A stretch of DNA of 64,000 nucleotides from contig NC_018237.1 in NCBI RefSeq assembly GCF_000227135.1, forward strand, positions 145,548 to 209,547, written 5' to 3'. The first letter of the stretch is position 1. Each line of letters starts with the position of its first letter. A program made the translations under genes and the position numbers. The notes under the pieces were generated by a model. It was not told where the DNA came from. It searched no databases and saw nothing but the letters and a program-made list of their open reading frames with translations. The stretch is from Leishmania donovani (Eukaryota > Euglenozoa > Kinetoplastea > Trypanosomatida > Trypanosomatidae). Below, one piece after another: positions 32,857 through 41,636 of the stretch.

Positions 32857-35495
32857 ATGTCCTACAAGGAGGCCGCTCCCAAGCGCGAGAAGGACGCCGC
32901 GGGTGCAGCAGCAGTGCCTGAGGCGGCCGCCGCGGGAAATGACGGCAAGTACATCCACCCCGAGGCAGCGTCCCTGTTCGCCAGGTGCCCGTGGGTTCGC
33001 CGCGTCCCCGTGTTTGGCGAGGCTGTCGAGGGCTACGGGCCCAAGGTCATCGTCGCCCTCGGCGCTAGCAACCTGCTCTGCAAGGGCGTCGCGGATCAGA
33101 TTCTATATGGTCAGACGTACGCCATGATGATTGATCGCTACGGCATCGACGTGGCCCGCTACCAGCGCCTGTCTTCGATTTCGACCATGGGGTGGTCCAT
33201 CAAGGCCCTCACCGCGATGCTCTGCGACGGCTTCGCCTTCCTCGGCTACACGAAGCGCTGGTACATGTTCATCTCCTGCGTCGGCGGTGGCGCGTTCGCG
33301 CTGATCTACGGCCTCCTTCCGGCGAAGGAGGCGTCGGCCAACGTCGCGTGTGCCTTCATCTTCCTGTCGAGCTGGGGCAAGGCCAACGTGGATATCCTGT
33401 CTCAGGGCCATTACAGTCGACTGATGCGCCAGAACCCGAAGCCTGGCCCGTCCATGGTGAGCTGGATCTGGTTCTGGATCATGACCGGCTCACTCATCGC
33501 GACTGTGATGAACGGCCCGCTCGCGGATGCCGGGAAGCCGCAGATCAGCATCTTCGTGTCTGCCGCGCTGCAGCTCATCACCTGCGTCTTCTACCTGTTC
33601 AACTGGTACGGGGAGAAGAAGAACCGCGTGCTGCGCTCCGAGGACGCGCTGTTTATTCTGGAGGAGACGCGCAAGGAGCGTGAGCGCCTGGGCCTCGAGG
33701 GGGTGAACAACGGCACGGCGGGTGCGCAGCATGGTGGTGCGGCGAAGGGGAAGAGGAGCCCGCAGCGCTCGCACTCGGATGAGGACGTGGAGGGTGCCGT
33801 ACGGGATGCCCTCAACGATGGTCAGCGCGACAACGGTGAACTTGTGCAGGACGTCTACGACGACGCGTATGACGACGGCGAAGAGGTGGCCGAGGGCGAG
33901 GTGTACTACGGCAAGCCGCNNNNNNNNNNNNNNNNNNNNNNNNNNNNNNNNNNNNNNNNNNNNNNNNNNNNNNNNNNNNNNNNNNNNNNNNNNNNNNNNN
34001 NNNNNNNNNNNNNNNNNNGAAGAGGTGGCCGAGGGCGAGGTGTACTACGGCAAGCCGCCGGTGCCGTGCCTGTTCGGGCTGTTCGAGGCGAACACGGAGG
34101 TGATTTCGAAGAACTGGAAGATCTTCGTGTACAGCGTTGTCATGACCTGTGCTGTGATCGCGATGCTGTGTGCCAACATCCTGGCCGACACGCTGGGCCT
34201 CCTGGTTGCGTGCGTCGTTGTGTCGACCATCTGCTGCGCCGCGTCCTTCTGGGCCCTGCCGCTGGTGATTGCGAAGGCCAACGTGTTTGCATACCTGGAT
34301 AAGGCTGTTTCCATCCGTGTGAGCGGTCCCCTAAACGCGTTCTACTTGAACACCTACGGCTGCCCCGGCAACCTGCCCAACTTCACCTACACCTTCTACA
34401 ACACGGTGGCTGGCGTCATCAACACTATCGTTGGTATGATTACCGTGACGCTGTTATCCGTGTGAGCGGTCCCCTAAACGCGTTCTACTTGAACACCTAC
34501 GGCTGCCCCGGCAACCTGCCCAACTTCACCTACACCTTCTACAACACGGTGGCTGGCGTCATCAANNNNNNNNNNNNNNNNNNNNNNNNNNNNNNNNNNN
34601 NNNNNNNNNNNNNNNNNNNNNNNNNNNNNNNNNNNNNNNNNNNNNNNNNNNNNNNNNNNNNNNNNNNNNNNNNNNNNNNNNNNNNNNNNNNNNNNNNNNN
34701 NNNNNNNNNNNNNNNNNNNNNNNNNNNNNNNNNNNACCACCGCGGCGTCTCTCGGTGCCATCCTTCTGGAGTACGGCCTGCCTGTGTTCAAGACGCAGGA
34801 TGACGGGTCTCGCTGCAACTACGACAACCTGCCGCTGCTGCTGTTCCTGTGCAACATGTGTACGCCGCTGCTGGCGATTCCGCTGAGCATAATACTGCTT
34901 CCGAAGGCGCGCATCTGCGACGATATCGACATTGACGGCAAGGTGGTGCGTCAGGCCGTGGATAAGCAGGTCGCAGCTGCTCCGCTGCCGAGCTCCGACT
35001 CGGACGCGGTGATGAATGCCGAACCGCTTCATGGGAACAAGGCGGATGAGCGCGAGGCAGCGCGCGGGGAGGCGGTGCANNNNNNNNNNNNNNNNNNNNN
35101 NNNNNNNNNNNNNNNNNNNNNNNNNNNNNNNNNNNNNNNNNNNNNNNNNNNNNNNNNNNNNNNNNNNNNNNNNNNNNNGCCTGCCTGTGTTCAAGACGCA
35201 GGATGACGGGTCTCGCTGCAACTACGACAACCTGCCGCTGCTGCTGTTCCTGTGCAACATGTGTACGCCGCTGCTGGCGATTCCGCTGAGCATAATACTG
35301 CTTCCGAAGGCGCGCATCTGCGACGATATCGACATTGACGGCAAGGTGGTGCGTCAGGCCGTGGATAAGCAGGTCGCAGCTGCTCCGCTGCCGAGCTCCG
35401 ACTCGGACGCGGTGATGAATGCCGAACCGCTTCATGGGAACAAGGCGGATGAGCGCGAGGCAGCGCGCGGGGAGGCGGTGCAGGGCAACGCGTGA
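32857..35495 (+). CDS. Folate/biopterin transporter family protein (array copy 5, misassembled, SIDER2-fused tail)
   Basis: FBT-family transporter beginning MSYKEAAPKREKDAAG. The first half (32857-33919) is clean and nearly identical to copy 4, but has KALTAM where copies 1-4 have KAFTAM, a feature shared with copy 6. The rest is broken. A 99-N gap lies at 33920-34018, with 34019-34058 repeating 33880-33919. At 34456 the sequence jumps back 143 bases without Ns, giving a premature stop at 34465. A 170-N gap (34566-34735) hides most of the last membrane segments. Another 99-N gap (35080-35178) has 35179-35482 repeating 34776-35079. The last codons run directly into SIDER2-like sequence, so the encoded tail is GEAVQGNA with a stop at 35493 instead of the QGKRAGASEK tail of copy 4. 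Whether this gene is intact in the organism cannot be told here. Confidence 0.8.
33920..34018. other. Assembly gap (99 N) in FBT5
   Basis: Sequence after the gap restarts at a position equal to 33880. Confidence 0.95.
34456..34565 (+). repeat. Backward jump inside FBT5
   Basis: 34456-34565 repeats 34313-34422 with no Ns at the junction and breaks the reading frame at 34465. The junction shares gctgtt on both sides, consistent with either a misjoined contig or a short tandem duplication. Confidence 0.8.
34566..34735. other. Assembly gap (170 N) in FBT5
   Basis: Covers part of the second membrane half; intact copies have coding sequence here. Confidence 0.95.
35080..35178. other. Assembly gap (99 N) near the 3' end of FBT5
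   Basis: 35179-35482 repeats 34776-35079. Confidence 0.95.
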
Positions 35496-35660
35496 AGCAG
35501 AAGCCGTGCGCAGGTAGCGGGGGCGGCGCATGTGCTGTAACCCGTGTGTTCACGGCTGCCTCGCAGCACGTGATTGCGTCTGTGGCAGGGCGGTGCGTTG
35601 TGGTGAGGGGCCGGGAGAGGGCTCGAGTGAACTCGTGTTGTATGACGGAGAAGCGGACAC
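35477..35660 (+). mobile_element. SIDER2-like 3' half fused to the FBT5 coding end
   Basis: From gggcaacgcgtgaagcag onward the sequence equals the 3' half of the SIDER2-like elements at 31635 and 41231, and it ends at gcggacac like them. Its 5' half is missing and replaced by the transporter coding end. The two partners share gggcaa at the junction and a similar gaggcggtg just before it, so a microhomology-driven join is possible, real or in the assembly. Confidence 0.7.
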
Positions 35661-37300
35661 TCATTAGGTGAGAGGGGAAGTGTTGTGTCAGATGCGGTTT
35701 GTACTGTTTACGTTGGATCGTCGCTCCACTCTGCTCGGTGGTGACTAATGTGTTCCTGCGCGAGGCCCCTTATTCGGTATTTCGTCGAGCTGGTTGACTG
35801 ACGGCGACCGAAGAAGGGGACTCTATGCTGGTGATGCGGTAAAAGGGGAAGGGCACCCTGTGGGGTCTTTGATGCTCATCCTCATTTTCTTTGGCGGACA
35901 TTCTCGGTGTCGCCCTTTCTCCTTCGGTTTATATTTCTAACGAAGGCAAAGTCGAAACCAAGCGGGCTCTTCCTGGCACAAGAAGAGCCCGTTGCACGCC
36001 AGCCGATCGTTGCGGTTCATGTGCCGTGCCACTTTCGCACCGGATAAGTCTGCACCATAGGTGTGCTTGAGCCTTGTGCGTGCTGAGTGCACGTACGGAC
36101 GAGTTCTTGAGGCCATTTTTGTGCCTTTGTTTGTTGTATCATCGATTTCTTTTTTTTTTTTCACTTTTCGTGCTCTCACATCTCCATCATGGATGCCCCT
36201 CTCTCTTCGTTCTTGTGCGTGTGTGCGTGTCGCGTCTCAGTTAGCTCGTTACTGTGGACCCTCGCGGGCAATGCGATCTCTTTCTCTCTGAGTGTTTGAT
36301 GTGTGGCCTGTGAGCCTGCATTGTCTGCGCAGGTAGCCGGTCTGCGCACCACCGCCGCCACGACCTCTCCTTTGGAGCGTTGCTGTCCTTTTCCGCTCCT
36401 GCTGTCTGTGTGTGTCTGTGTGTGCGTGTGTGTGCGTGTGTGTGTGTGTGTGTGTAAGCATGTGATGTCGTGATGTTGCAAGCAGGAAGTGGTGCATAGG
36501 TGGAGAGGACGAAGGGACGGGAGCGAGAGATAGAGACAGAGAAGGACCTAAGCGCATCGCTCCTCCGCTGTTATTCTGTTCTTCGGATGCCCCTCTCTCC
36601 TTTTCTTCCTCCTTCTCTGTCCTCTTCTTCTACCGATCTCCTTCGGTCGCTCGATCTGCTTTTCTGGGCCGCTCCCTCTCACGCAAAACGTGCTGGATGT
36701 GTGCCGATGCCGAGGCCAACACGGACACGGGGGGCATCATCATTATATACAATTCCGTTTCCGAAAAGTAAGAAGCACCAAAAAATGCCTGGCAGAAAGC
36801 TCTCAAATGTGTACGCCAGCACGAGAGGGGTGGTTGGCGTGGAGAGAGTGCCCAGGGTGGAGCTGCAGTTTGGCAGCACATTCTCACCCAGCAGTCTTAC
36901 CTGATCCCGCCGAAAACTTCTGGTTGAGTACTGAATGGTGGTTCGCCTACATCACGTAGCCATCCCGCGTGTAGCCCTGCCCCCCCCCCTCTCCCTCTAC
37001 CTCTCAAGGCTTCGTCCCGATGTCCCTCTCCCTGTTGTGTTTTCTGTTCACCTCTCTCCCCTTTCGATCTTCCTCTCGGCATCCCCCTCACACACACGCA
37101 CACCATGCCCATTTCCATACCCATACCCGCACTGACGCGTTGGCATCCGCAGGCCCGTCCCGTTAGTCTGTTCGTCGCGCTGCTCCTTCGTTGGTTTCTT
37201 GGTTTTATTTTTTGCCCTCACATTCGACTTTGTTCATCTTCATTCTCTCCGCAACGCAAGGCACGCTTCTCTTCCTGTCGTGAGTCTCGTGCGTTGACGT
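35661..37300. other. Spacer between FBT5 and FBT6
   Basis: No convincing gene. GT repeat at 36409-36455, T run at 36150-36160, CT-rich blocks from 36980 onward. Confidence 0.55.
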
Positions 37301-37330
37301 GTCTCTCTCACTCTCCCTCTCCCTCTCCAG
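37301..37330 (+). promoter_or_regulatory. Candidate spliced-leader acceptor of FBT6
   Basis: A clean CT tract (ctctctcactctccctctcc) ends in CAG at 37328-37330, 88 bases upstream of the start codon: the best-formed acceptor in the array. Confidence 0.55.
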
Positions 37331-37418
37331 CCCTCGCGTTAGCCTTTTAAAAGACTTTCTAACTAACCACCGCAGGCATCACCGATCACCGCCACCATCA
37401 AGCACGGGTGCTGTAGCG

Positions 37419-39587
37419 ATGGACTCCCCCAGCGATGGACGCGTGCACGACGACTTCACGCCTGGCAGCCCTCGCGCCCCGGACCAGGACGCAGCAGCAG
37501 CGGCACGGCAACAAAAGCCGGCAACGACTGGCGGTCTCCAGAGCCCGGTCGACGGGAAGGCGCACTTAGCCCACCCTGAGGCGACCTCACTCTTCGTCAA
37601 GTGCCCATGGATGCGGCACGTCCCCATCTTCAGTGAGGCAGCGGAAGGCTATGGTCCCAAGGTGGTCGTCTCCCTCGGTATGTGCTACTTCCTCTGCAAG
37701 GGCATCGCGGATCAGCTCATCAGCTACTCGCGGCAGCCCATGTTCATGTCCCGCTACGGCATTGACGGTCAGCGGTATCAGCGGTTGGCGGGTATCTCTA
37801 CGATGGGGTGGTCCATCAAGGCCCTCACCGCGATGCTCTGCGACGGCTTCGCCTTCCTCGGCTACACGAAGCGCTGGTACATGTTTGTCTCCTGCCTGGG
37901 TGGTGCCGTTTTCGCCCTCCTCTACGGCCTGCTGCCCGCGAGACCTGCCTCCGCCGACATTGCCGCCGCCTTTGTGTTCCTGTGCTCCTACGGCAAGGCC
38001 AACGTGGATATCTTGTCGGAGGGCCATTACAGTCGACTGATGCGCTTCAACCCACGGCCCGGACCGGCGCTGGTGAGCTGGATTTGGTTGTTCATCATGG
38101 TGGGCGCCATCGTTGCGGCCGCGATTCAGGGCCCCCTGTCCGACCAGGGAAAGCAGCAGGTGGGCGTTTTCATCTCCGCCGTTCTGCAATGTGTCACCGG
38201 CGTCTTCTTCCTGTTCAACTGGTACGGGGAGCGCAAGAACCGCGTTGAACGGGCGGCCGATGCAGCGCTGCTCTACGAGGATTTGCGGAAGGAGCGCGTG
38301 GCACTTGGTCTGCTGCCGGCACAGGACAGCAGACACGTCAGAAGCGGGAAAGACGATGTGGTCGCCCTAGTGAACGGCGCGCCGAGTGGTGCAGCTGTGG
38401 GGACAAAGAAAAACTTGCACCCGGAGAACCACTTGTCGGACGAGGAGGGCGTGCCGGAGTTAGAGCAGCGTCAGCGTGAGGCTCTCGAGGAGGAGATGCG
38501 CAGCGACGCCCTCGTCGTAGGGGAGGAAGAGGACGAAGAGCTTGCGGATGACGAGTACCTGCCCTATGAAGTCCCGCATCCCGTCCCCTGTCTCTTCGGC
38601 CTCTTTGAGATGAACAAGGAGGTAATTATCCGCAACTGGAAGATCTTCGTGTACAGCATCGTCATGACGTGCTCGGTTGTGGCCATGACGTGCGGCTCCA
38701 TACTCGCGGATACACTGGGTTTGCTCATCATATGTGTGGTCATCTCGACCATCTGCTGCGCTACGTCCTTCTGGGCCATGCCGCTGGTGATTGCGAAGGC
38801 CAACGTCTTTGGATACCTGCAGATGACAGTGTACCTGCAGCTTCCCGGTGCGCTCGACAGCTTCTACTTGGCCAACGCGGAGTGCTTGCCTGATGGGCCG
38901 CACTTCACCTACACCTTCTACAACACGGTGGCGGCCGTCATTGGCAACGTTGGCGGTCTTATTGGTGTGACAGCCTTCAACTACATCTTTTCGAAGCACA
39001 GCTACCGCCTCACGTTCTGCATCACGACTGTCGTGCAGATCATTGCCTCCGTCTTCGACATCATCATGGTGAAGCGCTGGAACGTGTACATCGGCATCCC
39101 TGACCACGCCATGTACATTTGCGGTGATGCTGTTGTGTATCAAGTGTGCTACATGCTGGCCTGGATGCCGATGATCGTGCTGCTGTCTCGCCTGTGCCCT
39201 CGTGGCTCGGAGAGTGTCGTGTATGCGCTGATGGCGGGCTTCTCCAACCTTGGCCAGACCACCTCGTCGTCTCTCGGTGCGATCATCATGGAGTATGGCT
39301 GGAGCATCACCACCACACCCCCGTGCAACTTCAGTAACGTACCATGGCTTCTGCTCGTCGGTCACATCATGCTGCCGCTGCTGGTGATTCCGCTTACTCT
39401 GCTGATCCCGAACGCGCGCATTTGCGATGACCTCGACGTTGATGGTAAAGCGGTCAAGAGCGCCGTCAGCCACCAAGTCGCTCTGGACGCGGCGCAGGCT
39501 GAGGACGGCTTCGAAGAGAACACCTCGTCGGTGGAGGCTGCTGACGTAGCAAAGAAAGACCTGCAAGCAGAGAGGAAGCGCGCGTGA
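37419..39587 (+). CDS. Folate/biopterin transporter family protein (array copy 6, divergent)
   Basis: Complete FBT-family transporter of 722 aa without gaps, the most divergent member of the array. The N-terminus is unique (starts MDSPSDGRVHDDF), and the membrane halves are separated by a longer, strongly acidic loop (VVGEEEDEELADDEYL). Family blocks are present: MGWSIKAL, GYTKRWYMF, GKANVDILSEGHYSRLMR, NWKIFVYSIVMT, HFTYTFYNT (sequon differs from copies 2-5) and CPRGSESVVYALMAGF. The open frame extends upstream to 37299, but the acceptor at 37328-37330 and the start of family-like sequence support the ATG at 37419. Two blocks are identical, even at silent sites, to other members: 37803-37885 with copy 5 and 39162-39263 with copy 3. 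Divergence elsewhere suggests another substrate preference; one chromosome 10 family member in Leishmania is an S-adenosylmethionine transporter, but assigning it here would be a guess. Confidence 0.94.
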   Translation: MDSPSDGRVHDDFTPGSPRAPDQDAAAAARQQKPATTGGLQSPVDGKAHLAHPEATSLFVKCPWMRHVPIFSEAAEGYGPKVVVSLGMCYFLCKGIADQLISYSRQPMFMSRYGIDGQRYQRLAGISTMGWSIKALTAMLCDGFAFLGYTKRWYMFVSCLGGAVFALLYGLLPARPASADIAAAFVFLCSYGKANVDILSEGHYSRLMRFNPRPGPALVSWIWLFIMVGAIVAAAIQGPLSDQGKQQVGVFISAVLQCVTGVFFLFNWYGERKNRVERAADAALLYEDLRKERVALGLLPAQDSRHVRSGKDDVVALVNGAPSGAAVGTKKNLHPENHLSDEEGVPELEQRQREALEEEMRSDALVVGEEEDEELADDEYLPYEVPHPVPCLFGLFEMNKEVIIRNWKIFVYSIVMTCSVVAMTCGSILADTLGLLIICVVISTICCATSFWAMPLVIAKANVFGYLQMTVYLQLPGALDSFYLANAECLPDGPHFTYTFYNTVAAVIGNVGGLIGVTAFNYIFSKHSYRLTFCITTVVQIIASVFDIIMVKRWNVYIGIPDHAMYICGDAVVYQVCYMLAWMPMIVLLSRLCPRGSESVVYALMAGFSNLGQTTSSSLGAIIMEYGWSITTTPPCNFSNVPWLLLVGHIMLPLLVIPLTLLIPNARICDDLDVDGKAVKSAVSHQVALDAAQAEDGFEENTSSVEAADVAKKDLQAERKRA

Positions 39588-40688
39588 GGCGTGGGGTACG
39601 CCGGTTTCCGAACGGCGAGCGAGTGTGCGAAGGAGCCGGGCCGGTGGGCAGGCAAGAGCAGAAAAAAAAAGAACAAAGCAAGCAACTGAAAGGCAGAAGC
39701 AGTTCACGGTGTCCGGGGGAGGGAGAGGAGGGCGAGGAGCGATGGCGGGTGTACCACAGCGTCTTATTTTGTGTGTGCGCGAAAGTGAGCCTTGCAGATC
39801 GCCGTCTTTGCCTTCGTCTCTCCCTCCCTCCTCCCCCGCCCCCTACAATCTCCTCCGACAATGCCAAAAAGTGGATGCATCGCTGTCCTCCTGTCTTCCC
39901 TTTTCTTTGGCTTGTGCTTGCTCCGGTCGAGTCGCTTCCTTCTGTGCTGTATTCCGGTATCACCTCCTTCGACACCGACCGCGCCCCCTCCCTCCTTAGC
40001 ATCATCTCTAGACGATCCTTGCCGTTTCGTCTCCTGTTTTCTTTCCTTGTTTCTCCACCCCCTGCCATTCCAACGTCAGTAATGCGCGTGAACGTTTATG
40101 GAGCACACGCCACTGTGGAGCGTGGGAGGTGTGTGTGTGTGTGTGTGTGTGTGTGTTCGACTCAGTGAGATGCCAGCGTGGAGCCCATCGTGCGCGTCAT
40201 GGCGTAAACACGCACGCACAAGCATACGCACGCACACAAAACGTGGCCTCTGCCTGCCTGCATTGTAATGTGCTGACGGGTGGAGTGCAATGGCCAGGCG
40301 CTCCTAACCTGCTTTAACATCTTATTTTTCCCTGTGGATGCCTTTATACATATATATATATATGTGTGTGTGTGTGTCTGTACGGGTGTTTTGGCAGCTG
40401 AGAGGAACTAAGGTCGACGTGGACGTGCGTGCTGCCTGCGTGTTGTCCGTCCCTGCGGCACTGTTTCTCCCCGAACTTCCACTTTCCTGTGACAAAGCCC
40501 TCTGTCTGCTCTCCCTCCTCTTGGTGCGCGCCCCACCTCGTCTTTCCTCCGACGAGTGCCTTTATTTTCGTGCGGTGCCGTTGGCGCACGTCTCTCGCAT
40601 CGTGAGCTTTTCTCTTACATGTCTTTAGTTTTGACCCTCCTTTCTTCTACCAAGGGATCCGCAGTGGTCCATCGCCCTCGGGCGGGAA
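39588..40688. other. Spacer between FBT6 and the SIDER2 copy B
   Basis: No gene seen. GT run at 40131-40156 and an (AT)n(GT)n tract at 40349-40378, resembling the one just upstream of SIDER2 copy A. Confidence 0.55.
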
Positions 40689-41410
40689 GGGTGTGTGTGT
40701 GTGTGCCTGTGTGTTCTCCTCCGACGCTGCGCTCCCTCGCTGTCGCACTGAGATGGGCGTCGTAAAACGTCGGCCTCTGCGAGCATGTGTGGGTGTGTGC
40801 TGGCTTTTGTCTTGTCGGGTGAGAGTGCGAACGGGACGGGCAGTGCCGCTCACGCATCTCTCCTTTGGGTGTTGTTTTGTTTTCTCTAAGTGCGTGTGTG
40901 CCCCGATGAAGCCGGCCACCCAAACGCGCGGTAGCTCAGCGTCCAGTGCCCCCACTCTGAGTGTTTGGGGGGNNNNNNNNNNNNNNNNNNNNNNNNNNNN
41001 NNNNNNNNNNNNNNNNNNNNNNNNNNNNNNNNNNNNNNNNNNNNNNNNNNNNNNNNNNNNNNNNNNNNNNNNNNNNNNNNNNNNNNNNNNNNNNNNNNNN
41101 NNNNNNNNNNNNNNNNNNNNNNNNNNNNNNNNNNNNNNNNNNNNNNNNNNNNNNNNNNNNNCGTGAGCCACCCCGAGGGGTGCACGAGGCTGCGACCGGC
41201 ACAAGGGCAGCGCACTGTGAGGCGGTGTGCGGGCAACGCGTGAAGCAGAAGCCGTGCGCAGGTAGCGGGGGCGGCGCATGTGCTGTAACCCGTGTGTTCA
41301 CGGCTGCCTCGCAGCACGTGATTGCGTCTGTGGCAGGGCGGTGCGTTGTGGTGAGGGGCCGGGAGAGGGCACGAGTGAACTCGTGTTGTATGACGGAGAA
41401 GCGGACACAC
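40689..41410 (+). mobile_element. SIDER2-like retroposon, full copy B
   Basis: Direct-orientation copy of the element at 31101-31810, interrupted by a 189-N gap where copy A has about 185 bases. It ends at gcggacacac, about 230 bases before the dihydroxyacetone kinase start. It therefore belongs to the 3' flank of transporter copy 6. Together with copy A it brackets a 9.6-kb segment holding copies 5 and 6. Confidence 0.65.
40973..41161. other. Assembly gap (189 N) inside SIDER2 copy B
   Basis: The size is close to the corresponding 185 bases of copy A (31379-31563), so little unknown sequence is expected. Confidence 0.9.
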
Positions 41411-41490
41411 GTTGCCAAGATGGCGTTCTCCCCTTGTGTCCCTCGCAGGTTCCCTCGATTTTGTGTTTGCAAGCTAGGAAAAGGCCTTGC

Positions 41491-41530
41491 GTTCCTCTCC
41501 TCTCCTCTCGTCTCGTCTCTCTCGTGAAAG
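41491..41530 (+). promoter_or_regulatory. Candidate spliced-leader acceptor of the kinase gene
   Basis: A tctcctctcctctcgtctcg-type tract is followed by the first AG at 41529-41530, 106 bases before the start codon. Confidence 0.5.
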
Positions 41531-41636
41531 GATATGTGGTCGTCCCTCTCACGCCACGATTCCCGTCATCCTCTCCCCCACCTCACCTTCGAAACGGAAC
41601 TCAGCCCCGTCTTGACAGGCGAGCCCGTCCTGCAAG

